NCBI GenBank assembly: GCA_002392405.1
Contig: DGGY01000019.1
Span: 4,829 to 68,828 of the forward strand
DNA from: Treponema sp. UBA3862
GTDB taxonomy: Bacteria > Spirochaetota > Spirochaetia > Treponematales > Treponemataceae
Direction of reading: 5' to 3'
DNA length: 64,000 bases
Positions within the stretch are counted from its first letter, which is position 1, and every line of letters starts with the position of its first letter. The notes under the pieces are model-generated. The model did no database searches, was not told the origin of the DNA, and saw only the letters and a list, made by a program, of their open reading frames with translations. Below are positions 24,238 to 32,320 of this stretch, piece by piece. A program made the translations under genes and the position numbers.

Positions 24238-24858
24238 TTAATTCTCACTTTCTTCCGCAGCCGGTTCAATTTTCTGCTCATAAAGATAAAGGGCTGAGTG
24301 CGGACGAAGTTTTACTGCAATCAAAACGGCAAAAACACCTTTAATAAAATCAACCAGAATAAAAGGAGCAAAAAAAGCAGTATAGAAAAGTTTTAAGGCC
24401 CCGCTTACACCAAGTTCTTTTCCCTTAAATGCAATAACATAAAAGATTTCAGGAACATACAAAAATAAAAGTCCGCCGAACACTGCTGTACAAAGCCTGA
24501 CCAGATATTTTACAGTCAGTTTTTTTTCAGAGACTGAAGGAATTCCGCTTACAATACCTGAAAACAAAGCCCCTAAAACCCAGCCGATTCTAAAACCGCC
24601 GGTAATATTCATAAGGACCTGAAAGCCGCCCTGCCCGCCTGAAAAAACAGGAAGCCCGATAACTCCGGCAGCAAAGAAAAGCGCAGAAGGAGAAGCACCC
24701 CGTATTCCCCCGAGAAGCACGGCTGTAAGAATACAAAGCGCATTCTGAACGACAATTCCGCTAACAATCCCAGGAACAGGAATCCTGAAAAAACTTGAAG
24801 CGCATATTATAGCGGCAAAAAAAGCAGTTACTGCAGAACGAAGAACCTTTTTATTCAT
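24238..24858 (-). CDS. bioY: Biotin transporter substrate-binding membrane protein
   Basis: 206 residues, about six membrane helices, with the BioY pattern FFRIPVPGIVSGIVVQNALCILTAVLLGG followed by GASPSALFFAAGVIGLPVFSGGQGG and GGFRIGW. The S component binds biotin. First gene of the bioY-bioM-bioN operon and directly behind a BirA-type operator, which supports the substrate call independently. No strong Shine-Dalgarno; GAGG is 13 bases from the ATG. Confidence 0.9.
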   Translation of the reverse strand: MNKKVLRSAVTAFFAAIICASSFFRIPVPGIVSGIVVQNALCILTAVLLGGIRGASPSALFFAAGVIGLPVFSGGQGGFQVLMNITGGFRIGWVLGALFSGIVSGIPSVSEKKLTVKYLVRLCTAVFGGLLFLYVPEIFYVIAFKGKELGVSGALKLFYTAFFAPFILVDFIKGVFAVLIAVKLRPHSALYLYEQKIEPAAEESEN

Positions 24859-24864
24859 TTTTAA

Positions 24865-24898
24865 TTGTAAACCTCAGTGTATTATTTATGGTTTACAA
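24865..24898 (-). promoter_or_regulatory. BirA-type biotin operator before bioY
   Basis: Perfect inverted repeat TTGTAAACC - 16 bases - GGTTTACAA, the same half-sites and spacing as the BirA operator of the E. coli bio operon. It covers the predicted transcription start of the bioY operon. A birA gene is not in the window. Confidence 0.9.
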
Positions 24899-24925
24899 TT
24901 TTAATATTTCGGGAAAAAAAGTCAA
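24898..24925 (-). promoter_or_regulatory. Sigma70 promoter of bioY-bioM-bioN
   Basis: Minus-strand -35 TTGACT (24920-24925), 16 bases, -10 TAAAAT (24898-24903). The start of transcription falls in the first half of the BirA operator. Confidence 0.7.
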
Positions 24926-24936
24926 CAACAAAAAAA

Positions 24937-25668
24937 CTATCTTCTGCTCCGTCTCTGAGTGATTAAGAAAATCCTTACAAAGGAAGCAACTGCAGAAAGG
25001 GCACTTGCGACATAGGTCATCGCTGCAGCCCAGAGAACGCTTTTTGCTCCTTCCATCTCATTTCTGTCAGAAAAAACACCTGCGCCTTTTAAAATTTTTA
25101 AAGCACGGCGGCTTGCATCAAATTCAACCGGAAGTGTAATCAGATAAAAAAGTACACTGCCTGCAAACAGCAGAAGCCCGATATTGATTATAAGCTGGCT
25201 TAAAGATGAATACTGAGCGTTCTGTGCATAAAGAGAATAGCCCGCCCCGCCGACTGCCATAAGAGGACCAAGCCTTGAGCCGAGGTTTGCGACCGGAACA
25301 AGAGAACGTCTGAGATTTAAGGGAATGTATCCTGTATGATGCTGGATTGCATGTCCTGTTTCGTGTGCGGCAACTCCAACAGCGGCAACAGAAGAAGAAG
25401 CATAGGTTGCGTCACTTAAACTTAAAACCTTATTAACAGGATTATAATTATCTGTCAGGAAACCTTTTATATGCGCAATTTTTACGTCTGTAATTCCGTT
25501 TGCGCGAAGAAGAATTGCAGCGGCCTGTGCACCAGTAAGGCCTTTTTTTACCGCAACCTTATTGAATTTTGAAAAGCGCGATTTTACGGCAGATTGAGCC
25601 CACAGGCTCAAAAGAAGGGCCGGAATAAAAAAAACAAGGTAAGTTAAATCAAGTCCGTTATAATACAT
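24937..25668 (-). CDS. Membrane zinc metallopeptidase, YugP/Zn_peptidase_2 family
   Basis: 243 residues. N-terminal membrane helix, then the zinc-binding HExxH in AAHETGHAIQHHTGY (about residues 105-119), then three more membrane helices. LTGAQAAAILLRANGI and VKIAHIKGFLTDNYNP are typical of the YugP family (PF04298). A membrane-bound protease of unknown target. AGGAT precedes the ATG. The stop is followed at once by T7 without a clear stem. Confidence 0.88.
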   Translation of the reverse strand: MYYNGLDLTYLVFFIPALLLSLWAQSAVKSRFSKFNKVAVKKGLTGAQAAAILLRANGITDVKIAHIKGFLTDNYNPVNKVLSLSDATYASSSVAAVGVAAHETGHAIQHHTGYIPLNLRRSLVPVANLGSRLGPLMAVGGAGYSLYAQNAQYSSLSQLIINIGLLLFAGSVLFYLITLPVEFDASRRALKILKGAGVFSDRNEMEGAKSVLWAAAMTYVASALSAVASFVRIFLITQRRSRR

Positions 25669-25722
25669 ACTGTTATCCTGTAAAAAGACTGACTAAAAAA
25701 ATATATGTGATTACGTTACAAT

Positions 25723-25754
25723 AAAAAAAGCTGCTTTCTTATGAAAACAGCCTT
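25723..25754 (-). terminator. Terminator of the 40-residue basic protein gene
   Basis: GGCTG-TTTTC/GAAA-GCAGC stem with small bulges and a 4-base loop, then seven T on the minus strand, six bases after the stop codon. Confidence 0.75.
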
Positions 25755-25759
25755 ACAGG

Positions 25760-25882
25760 TTATTTAGCGAGAGATTTAATAAGATCGTGATTTTCACGGA
25801 TTCTTTTATTATTCTTTTTGCTGTTGGCTCTGATAGTTTTGTTCCAGCGGAGCGGTCTGATTCTTCTTGCAAGTCTTGGCAT
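25760..25882 (-). CDS. Small highly basic protein, 40 residues
   Basis: ATG at 25882 to TAA at 25762-25760 encodes 40 residues beginning MPRLARRIRPLRWNKTIRAN and ending IKSLAK. About a third of residues are Lys or Arg, with almost no acidic ones, as in ribosome- or nucleic-acid-binding small proteins. It has a GAGGTG ribosome site seven bases upstream, a good promoter (25916-25945) and its own terminator, so it is a well-expressed stand-alone gene. I do not recognise it; it is not S21, L34, L36 or Thx by sequence. A spirochaete-specific ribosome-associated protein is one possibility. Confidence 0.78.
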   Translation of the reverse strand: MPRLARRIRPLRWNKTIRANSKKNNKRIRENHDLIKSLAK

Positions 25883-25915
25883 TTCACACCTCGTTAAAAA
25901 ATTTTATGTGCCATT

Positions 25916-25945
25916 ATATCAGAAATAATAATATAAAGACAAGTA
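25916..25945 (-). promoter_or_regulatory. Promoter of the small basic protein gene
   Basis: Minus-strand TTGTCT, 18 bases, TATAAT, then about 33 bases to the ATG. This leader has room for the GAGGTG ribosome site. Confidence 0.6.
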
Positions 25946-25952
25946 TTTAAAA

Positions 25953-27302
25953 TCAGTACATTCCAAGCACGCGGGATATCTGCGGCCTGATTTTTATAAA
26001 TTCTTCAACAAGCACAGGATCAAAATGAGTTCCGCTCTCTTTAAGAATGGTTTCGTAAGCTTCATCAACAGGCATTGCTTTTTTATAGCAGCGTTCATAA
26101 ACAAGTGCGTCGAACACGTCCGCTATTGCCATGATTCTTGCACACAGAGGAATCTGCTGCTCTTTTAAGCCCATCGGATAACCTTTTCCGTTCCAGTATT
26201 CATGATGATACTGAGCCATCTCAGCGGCTATTTTTACATATTCTTCCGAATCATCCTCTACAAGAACTTCGCGTACAATACGGGCGCCTTCTTTTGCATG
26301 GATTTTCATTCTGTCATATTCATAAATGCTTAAGCGCCCCGGCTTTTTTAAAATCGTATCTGAAACGACAATTTTTCCGATATCATGCATCGGAGCTGCC
26401 ATAACCATGTACTCAATATATTTATCAGTCAGAACGTCTTTATAATAACCGTCCTTCTGAGTCTGTCTGGCAAGTTCTTCAACAAACATTGAAGTCCGTT
26501 TTGCATGCTGACCGGTTTCCATGTCACGGTTTTCTACGAGATTCGAAAGGGCAACAATTGTCTGTTCCTGGATTTTAATCAGCTTCTGGTCACGTTCTTT
26601 TATAAGTTTTTCACTTTCTTCATAATGCTTTTCAAGTTCAAGAAAAGAATTAATAAATATAAGAAGGATACTTACTGTCATTCCAAGATTTACAAGACTC
26701 AGGCCGTAAAACCAGAGAACCTGCATCAGCTGTGTAATAAAAGGGAAAAATATAAAAGACAGGAATGCAATATAGACACGTTTTGCAAACTGCTTACGGT
26801 AATGAAGAAGTACTAAAAATACATTAAAAAATTCCAGTGCTATCAGAACGGTAGAAAGAAAATTAAACCTTCCCCTGGTGTAATAATTATCGGGAGTTAT
26901 CTGATAAAAGAAATTCTGAAAAATTGAAACAATTGAACAAAGTTCAAAAACACAGCCTGTAAATATGCAGAAAAAAAGATAAAAACAGCTTATACGGCAG
27001 GGCCTGATATATTCTTCGATGTAGCGGATGATGTAATAAAAAATAAACGGAACAACCGCAAAAAATGTAAACGTAAGTATATGGAGGGCAGGAACTTTCC
27101 AGGCAGGTTCTTTTCCCTCAAAAAGCCAGTTTGACAGGTCCGAAATGTTAAAAACAATGATGAATATTACACTCATCATAAAGAGAAAGGACGCACGGCT
27201 CTTTTTAGCCCTGTATCCTAAGAAAAAAATCATGGCGAGACAGATTATAATGTTGTAGATATCGAGCCCGGTGCTCAATATATTCATTGCCTGCGTGTGC
27301 AT
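25953..27302 (-). CDS. Membrane HD-GYP protein, probable cyclic-di-GMP phosphodiesterase
   Basis: 449 residues. Seven or so membrane helices fill about 1-225, a short coiled linker follows (EKHYEESEKLIKERDQK), then the HD-GYP domain: ENRDMETGQHAKRTS, MHDIGKI, and YHHEYWNGKGYPMGL carrying the GYP motif. All metal ligands look present, so activity against cyclic-di-GMP is expected. Start at ATG 27302 has no Shine-Dalgarno; a TAAAAT lies nine bases before it. It has an in-frame ATG five codons later. Confidence 0.85.
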   Translation of the reverse strand: MHTQAMNILSTGLDIYNIIICLAMIFFLGYRAKKSRASFLFMMSVIFIIVFNISDLSNWLFEGKEPAWKVPALHILTFTFFAVVPFIFYYIIRYIEEYIRPCRISCFYLFFCIFTGCVFELCSIVSIFQNFFYQITPDNYYTRGRFNFLSTVLIALEFFNVFLVLLHYRKQFAKRVYIAFLSFIFFPFITQLMQVLWFYGLSLVNLGMTVSILLIFINSFLELEKHYEESEKLIKERDQKLIKIQEQTIVALSNLVENRDMETGQHAKRTSMFVEELARQTQKDGYYKDVLTDKYIEYMVMAAPMHDIGKIVVSDTILKKPGRLSIYEYDRMKIHAKEGARIVREVLVEDDSEEYVKIAAEMAQYHHEYWNGKGYPMGLKEQQIPLCARIMAIADVFDALVYERCYKKAMPVDEAYETILKESGTHFDPVLVEEFIKIRPQISRVLGMY

Positions 27303-27341
27303 CTAAGAATAATTTTACACCCGTTTTCCTGATATTTAAAA

Positions 27342-28697
27342 CTATTTAACAGCGATTTTATAAATACGGCTGCGGGAATAAAAATACGCGCATACAAGAA
27401 AGACATCCGCCAGTATCCAGGCAAGAGGACTTGCTGCACAGGCGCCCTTAAAACCAAAAAGCGGCACTAACAAAAGCCCTGAAAATGAACGCCCTGCAAG
27501 TTCAAAAAATCCTGCAAAAAGAGCAAGTTTTGCAAAGCCCATTCCCTGAATCATAAAACGGATAATATTAACAAGAGCAAGCAGAGTGTATGTTGAAGTA
27601 TTTGCAAGCAGAAAATACCTTACATTCTGTTTTATTAAAAGAATATCACCAGCGCTTTCAGTTCCATTCATAAAAAGCGAAGCAAAAAAATCAGTTCCAT
27701 AAAGCATTACAAGAAAAGCCATGACAGAATAAACTGCACCTGTTAAAAACGCGCATAAAAGCCCCCTGTCAAGCCTCTCAATTTTTCCGGCACCTGTATT
27801 CTGGGCTGAATAACTTGCCATAGTTATTCCCAGAGCATCAAAAGGTGAAGCAAAAAACATGCTCAGCTTTGAGGCAAGGGACATTGATGCAACATAAACT
27901 GCTCCGAGTGAATTTACTGCAGCTCCAAGAATAATAGTTCCTGCCGCAGTGATTGAATACTGTAATCCCATAGGAAGAGCTGTCGTACACAGGATTCTAA
28001 GTTGTTTTCCAGAAAGAAAGCAGTCTTCTTTTTTTAAGCGGAAAATCTCGTAACGGGTGTAAATATAAACAAGACAGAGAATTCCAGAAACACTCTGGCT
28101 TATAACTGTTGCAAAAGCTGCCCCCCTCACGCCAAGCTTAAAAAAAACAATAAAAACAAAATCCAGAAAAATATTTAAGCACGCAGAAAAAATTAAAAAA
28201 TACAGAGGTGTCCTGCTGTCTCCTGCCGCCCTTAAAATTCCTGTCAGAAAATTATATAGAATTACAGCAGGAATTCCGCAGAGAATTATTACAAAATAAG
28301 AATAAGTTCCGTCAATTATTTCGTGCGGGGTATTAAAAAGAACAAGCAGCGGACGGCAGACAAAAACTGCACTTAAAGTCAAAAGGAATGCAATCACAGC
28401 CCCTGTCACTCCCCCGTTAAAAACAAAAGAGCGCATTCTCTTAAAATCTTTGCCCCCGAAAGCCTGTGCCGCAGGAATCGAAAGGCCCGCGCAAAGGCCT
28501 GTGCAAAAGCCGTTTATAAAAAAATTAAGTCCGCCCGAAGCACCGACCTGGGCAAGAGCTGTCACACCTATAAAGCGTCCTGTAAGAAAAGTATCAGTAA
28601 GATTATAAAACTGCTGGAAAAGACAGCCGCACAAAACAGGAACAGCAAATCTGATGATTACCCCAAACGGATTTGAAACAGTAAGGTCCTTTGTCAT
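27342..28697 (-). CDS. MATE family efflux transporter
   Basis: 451 residues with about twelve membrane helices in two similar halves. The N-terminal FAVPVLCGCLFQQFYNLTDTFLTGRFIG and the ILRAAGDSRTPLYF and IIRFMIQGMGFAK segments are MATE signatures. Probably a sodium- or proton-driven drug or metabolite exporter of the DinF/NorM group. Starts 3 bases after the stop of the upstream hypothetical gene, so they are cotranscribed. Substrate unknown. Confidence 0.9.
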   Translation of the reverse strand: MTKDLTVSNPFGVIIRFAVPVLCGCLFQQFYNLTDTFLTGRFIGVTALAQVGASGGLNFFINGFCTGLCAGLSIPAAQAFGGKDFKRMRSFVFNGGVTGAVIAFLLTLSAVFVCRPLLVLFNTPHEIIDGTYSYFVIILCGIPAVILYNFLTGILRAAGDSRTPLYFLIFSACLNIFLDFVFIVFFKLGVRGAAFATVISQSVSGILCLVYIYTRYEIFRLKKEDCFLSGKQLRILCTTALPMGLQYSITAAGTIILGAAVNSLGAVYVASMSLASKLSMFFASPFDALGITMASYSAQNTGAGKIERLDRGLLCAFLTGAVYSVMAFLVMLYGTDFFASLFMNGTESAGDILLIKQNVRYFLLANTSTYTLLALVNIIRFMIQGMGFAKLALFAGFFELAGRSFSGLLLVPLFGFKGACAASPLAWILADVFLVCAYFYSRSRIYKIAVK

Positions 28698-28700
28698 TTT

Positions 28701-29276
28701 TTAAGAATAGAATTCCTGCCGTACAATTTCAAATATCTCTTTATCGTGGCTCTCAAAAGAATAATTTGCCGCCTTAACAAAAATCAGGTTACAGTTTCCG
28801 TCTTTTTCAGCAAACAGCGGCATATATTTCTGACAGTTCTGTTCAAAATACAGCCACATCAAAAGATAGATAAACTGACCGCCTGAAACATAGCCTGCCT
28901 TTTCAGTGAGCGGAGATTTTAATTCAAGCCTGGAAATATAAGTTGTCTTTTCAGGCTTTTTATCCTGCTCTTCCTCTCCTTCGCCGTTTATTTCCATCAC
29001 CTGGGAATAAAGATTATAAGCTTCTAATAAGGCCTGCTCATCACGGTCAATGCCAGCCGCCCTGTCAGAGTTTTTACCCAGTGCTTCAAAAGGAGCTTTG
29101 TATATTCTGTAAGTCTGAACAACTCCGGCACGCAGGCGCTCCGATCTCTCCCTTATCTGCTCCTGAAGGTAAGCGTTTTCTCCCGGTGTTTTAATACGTT
29201 CAGTCTGTCCTGATTTTTTAAAACGCTTTAATTTCTGAGAAAATAAATTGATTGCGTCCTGAATGTTTTCCTGCAT
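28701..29276 (-). CDS. Hypothetical protein, 191 residues
   Basis: No family recognised. The first 110 residues are strongly charged and helical (KLKRFKKSGQTERIK, QIRERSERLRAGV), the rest is mixed. It has no signal peptide or membrane helix. It is directly upstream of the MATE gene with a 3-base gap, so the pair is an operon. AGGAG lies about 14 bases before the ATG, which is far. Confidence 0.65.
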   Translation of the reverse strand: MQENIQDAINLFSQKLKRFKKSGQTERIKTPGENAYLQEQIRERSERLRAGVVQTYRIYKAPFEALGKNSDRAAGIDRDEQALLEAYNLYSQVMEINGEGEEEQDKKPEKTTYISRLELKSPLTEKAGYVSGGQFIYLLMWLYFEQNCQKYMPLFAEKDGNCNLIFVKAANYSFESHDKEIFEIVRQEFYS

Positions 29277-29349
29277 TATTTTTACGCTTCTCCTGAATTG
29301 TATGATATACTATTTTCCATCAAAAAATGAATAACAATATGTTAATACA

Positions 29350-29381
29350 GCACCTGAAAAAAATCATTCATTCTCAGGTGC
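29350..29381 (+). other. Hairpin in the leader of the esterase gene
   Basis: Perfect 8-bp inverted repeat GCACCTGA/TCAGGTGC with a 16-base A-rich loop, ending 24 bases before the start codon. No T-run follows, so it is not a terminator; mRNA stability or an operator are possible. Confidence 0.4.
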
Positions 29382-29404
29382 AGGTTCTATACGGAGGATA
29401 AATG

Positions 29405-30361
29405 ATGAAAAAAGTTTCTGCCATGTTTACGGCTCTGCTTTTAGGCAGTCTGCTCTTTGCCCAGGAAAAAGTATATCTGTGGCCTGAGAAAAAAGGTCCC
29501 GGCTCAGAAAAATTAAAGATTGAACAGAAGGAAGAAGAACGCGGAGGCGGAAACGTTCACGACAGGATTATAAGCGGCATTACAGAACCCTACATGGAAA
29601 TTTACAGGCCATCCGCTGATGTTCCCCCTAAAAAAACAGGAATACTTATAATTCCGGGCGGCGCATACCAGAGGGTTGTTGTAGACAAAGAAGGACTTCA
29701 TTACGTTAAGCTTTATACAGAAGCCGGCTATACCTGCTTTGTACTTGCCTACAGAACCCCGAATGACGCCCATAAAGACAAATCAAACGTTTCCCTTGCT
29801 GACGCACAGCGCGCAATGCGTATTATACGCTCAAATGCCCAGAAGTACGGACTTGATCCGGAAAAAACTGGTGTCTTAGGCTCTTCTGCAGGAGGACATG
29901 TTGCAGCAAGCCTTGCAGAATACCACGCAAAAGAAGTTTATAAACAAAAAGACAAGGCTGATAAGGGCCCGGACGGAAAATGGACAAGTGCCCGTCCTGC
30001 CTTTCAGATTCTCCTCTACCCTGTAATTACAATGCAGGACAATATGTGTCATGAAGGAAGCAGGACAAACCTCATTGGACCGCAGGCCTCTCAGGCAGAC
30101 AAAGATTACTGGTCATGCGAGAAAAATGTAACGGCTGATACAGCACCTGCCTGGCTGTGTGCAGCAGTCAACGATAAATCAGTATTGCCGGAAACAAATG
30201 TACTTTCCTACTGGGCAGCACTCAAAAATGCAGGAGTCCGCGCTGAACTTCATATTTTCCCTGCAAGCGGCCACGGCTTTGGAGTTATGGGCGCCTCAGG
30301 AACAGCCCGCGACTGGCCGCAATTGTCCATGAACTGGCTTAACACCTATATCGATAAATAA
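29405..30361 (+). CDS. Secreted alpha/beta hydrolase, probable carbohydrate esterase
   Basis: 318 residues with a cleavable signal peptide (MKKVSAMFTALLLGSLLFAQ). The oxyanion region IIPGGAY is at about 82-88, the nucleophile in GSSAGGH (S161, GxSxG), and the catalytic histidine in ASGHGFG near the end. This set matches the BD-FAE/acetyl-xylan-esterase-like esterases that trim plant polysaccharides, which fits a gut Treponema. Two ATGs overlap at 29402 and 29405; the second has better spacing from GGAGG. Ends in a terminator at 30451-30491. Confidence 0.83.
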   Translation: MKKVSAMFTALLLGSLLFAQEKVYLWPEKKGPGSEKLKIEQKEEERGGGNVHDRIISGITEPYMEIYRPSADVPPKKTGILIIPGGAYQRVVVDKEGLHYVKLYTEAGYTCFVLAYRTPNDAHKDKSNVSLADAQRAMRIIRSNAQKYGLDPEKTGVLGSSAGGHVAASLAEYHAKEVYKQKDKADKGPDGKWTSARPAFQILLYPVITMQDNMCHEGSRTNLIGPQASQADKDYWSCEKNVTADTAPAWLCAAVNDKSVLPETNVLSYWAALKNAGVRAELHIFPASGHGFGVMGASGTARDWPQLSMNWLNTYIDK

Positions 30362-30407
30362 AAAAAATACCTGCGTTTACAAAGTAAATCATACTTTTTA
30401 ACGCAGG
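30361..30407 (-). terminator. Terminator of the ABC permease-ATPase operon
   Basis: 8-bp stem CCTGCGTT/AACGCAGG (30370-30377 with 30400-30407), loop of 22 bases, then a T-run on the minus strand. It abuts the stop codon of the convergent esterase gene. Confidence 0.75.
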
Positions 30408-30450
30408 CATTTCTGTTCCCCGGCACTCAGGCGCCGGATATCTTTCTCAT

Positions 30451-30491
30451 ATAATCAGGATACAGTCTTAAATGTGCCCTGATTATTTTTT
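30451..30491 (+). terminator. Terminator of the esterase gene
   Basis: 9-bp stem ATAATCAGG/CCTGATTAT (30451-30459 with 30478-30486) followed by T5. Its T-run overlaps the end of the convergent ABC ATPase gene. Confidence 0.75.
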
Positions 30492-31278
30492 AACTTCCTA
30501 AAACCATGCGGTCGTTTAATTCACCGGCTGCACCGAACTTTTCAAGAAGCTGTTCAACTTTAAGGTTCTTTTTTTCTTCTCCGCGTACGTCATAAATGAT
30601 TCTGCCTTTCATCATCATGATAAGGCGGTTACCGTACTGGATTGCATGGCGCATGTTGTGAGTAACCATGAAAGTTGTCAGGTGATCCTGTTCAACAAAC
30701 TGTTCAGTCAGTTCAAGAACTCTGGCAGCAGTTTTAGGATCAAGGGCTGCAGTATGTTCATCAAGAAGCAGAAGATCCGGTTTCTGCAGAGTTGCCATCA
30801 GAAGAGTAAGAGCCTGTCTCTGTCCGCCTGAAAGAAGACCAACTTTGCTTTTCATGCGGTCTTCAAGTCCAAGATCCAGCAGAGAAAGTTTTTCATGATA
30901 AAGATCACGCTCTGAGTTTTTAATACCCCAGGCAAGAGTGCGCTTTTTGCCGCGGCGAAAAGCCATTGCAAGGTTTTCTTCAATTTCCATGTTTGCAGCA
31001 GTACCCATCATCGGATCCTGGAAAACCCTTCCTAAATAGCGGGCACGGCGGTACTCAGGCATATCAGTAAGATTAATTCCATTTAGTTCAATGGAACCTG
31101 TATCGCAGGTATGTACACCGGCAATAAGATTAAGCAGGGTTGATTTTCCAGCCCCGTTTCCGCCGATTACAGTTACAAAGTCACCGTCATTTAATTCAAG
31201 ATCAATCCCGCAGAGCGCTTTTTTTTCTGTTATTGTTCCGGGATTAAAAGTTTTTGTTACATTTGAAATCTTAAGCAT
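30490..31278 (-). CDS. ABC transporter ATP-binding protein (TrpZ-like)
   Basis: 262 residues. Walker A IGGNGAGKST (about 37-46), signature LLSGGQRQAL, Walker B DLLLLDEHTAALD, switch HNMRHAI. The pairing with a BPD_transp_2-type permease and a DUF534-type binding protein elsewhere in the window (38750-39703) matches the three-part TrpXYZ-like amino-acid ABC systems. Start overlaps the permease stop by 8 bases, so translation is probably coupled. Substrate unknown. Confidence 0.85.
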   Translation of the reverse strand: MLKISNVTKTFNPGTITEKKALCGIDLELNDGDFVTVIGGNGAGKSTLLNLIAGVHTCDTGSIELNGINLTDMPEYRRARYLGRVFQDPMMGTAANMEIEENLAMAFRRGKKRTLAWGIKNSERDLYHEKLSLLDLGLEDRMKSKVGLLSGGQRQALTLLMATLQKPDLLLLDEHTAALDPKTAARVLELTEQFVEQDHLTTFMVTHNMRHAIQYGNRLIMMMKGRIIYDVRGEEKKNLKVEQLLEKFGAAGELNDRMVLGS

Positions 31279-32212
31279 CTTTTAACCCTTCCTGTCTGGA
31301 GTGAATTTTACCTGAAAGTCTTGCACTGTGCTGTTTTATAATTGGAATTGCAAGGGCAATCGTAATGATTACTGAAGTTAAAAGTTTAAGGTCGCTTGAC
31401 TTTAAGCCCATCTGAAGAACAATTGCAATTACAATACGGTAAATGATTGAACCGAGTATTACTGTAATAAGAGTAAACCAGAACGGAAGTTTTTTACTGA
31501 ACCAGCCGAAAATTGCTTCTCCTAAAACTATTGAAGCAAGACCTATTACTAAAGTTCCTGTTCCCATTCCCACATCACCGTAGCCCTGAGACTGAGCAAC
31601 AAGAGCACCGCTGAGTGCAATAAGGCCGTTTGAAATCATGAGGCCTAAAATCTTCATTTTGTCTGTATCAACGCCCATGGCACGAACCATGTTTCCGTTG
31701 TTTCCGGTTGCACGGAGAGAAGAGCCGATTTCTGTACCGCAGAACCAGTATAAAATGGTTACAAGCACACAGCAGATAATGATACCTGTAATAAGGGAAG
31801 CCATGTTCGGTGACATTCCCTTAAAAAATGCCCTGAGCTGATTCATTACTGTTTCAGCGCCTAAAAGCGGTGTATTTGAACGTCCCATAATGCGGATATT
31901 TACCGAGTAAAGGGCTGTCATTGAAAGAATACCTGCAAGCAGTTCCTGAATCTTCAATTTTGTGTGAAGGAAGCCTGTAACTCCTCCTGCAGCAAGTCCT
32001 GCTAAAAAAGCAAAAAGAAGTGCCGCATACGGATTATAATTATTTACAACAAGAACAGCACAGATAGAACCGCCGAGTGCGAATGTTCCGTCACAGGTCA
32101 TATCCGCAATGTTAAGGATTCTGAATGTAAGATAAACGCCCAGTGTCATTACACCCCACAGGACGCCCTGAGCAACAGCCCCCTGCATAGCCATCAAAAT
32201 ACCTAAAATCAT
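31271..32212 (-). CDS. ABC transporter permease (TrpY-like)
   Basis: 313 residues, about eight membrane helices, with the branched-chain-amino-acid-type permease motif ADMTCDGTFALGGSICAVL near the start and MVRAMGVDTDKMKILGLMISNGLIALSGALVAQSQG later. It pairs with the overlapping ATPase gene. A TATAAT ends eight bases before the ATG at 32212 with TTGGAA 17 bases upstream of that, and there is no Shine-Dalgarno. The binding protein gene is missing from this operon. Confidence 0.85.
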   Translation of the reverse strand: MILGILMAMQGAVAQGVLWGVMTLGVYLTFRILNIADMTCDGTFALGGSICAVLVVNNYNPYAALLFAFLAGLAAGGVTGFLHTKLKIQELLAGILSMTALYSVNIRIMGRSNTPLLGAETVMNQLRAFFKGMSPNMASLITGIIICCVLVTILYWFCGTEIGSSLRATGNNGNMVRAMGVDTDKMKILGLMISNGLIALSGALVAQSQGYGDVGMGTGTLVIGLASIVLGEAIFGWFSKKLPFWFTLITVILGSIIYRIVIAIVLQMGLKSSDLKLLTSVIITIALAIPIIKQHSARLSGKIHSRQEGLKDA

Positions 32213-32220
32213 AATGATAC

Positions 32221-32249
32221 ATTATATAGATTTAACCATCTCTTTCCAA
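32221..32249 (-). promoter_or_regulatory. Promoter of the ABC permease-ATPase operon
   Basis: Minus-strand -35 TTGGAA (32244-32249), 17 bases, -10 TATAAT (32221-32226), then eight bases to the ATG. The leader would be about two bases. Confidence 0.65.
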
Positions 32250-32320
32250 GTTCAAAATAACTGTTAGAATTTGTAAAAAACATAGCACTAAGATTTTTTT
32301 TGCATTAAAATATAAATATC

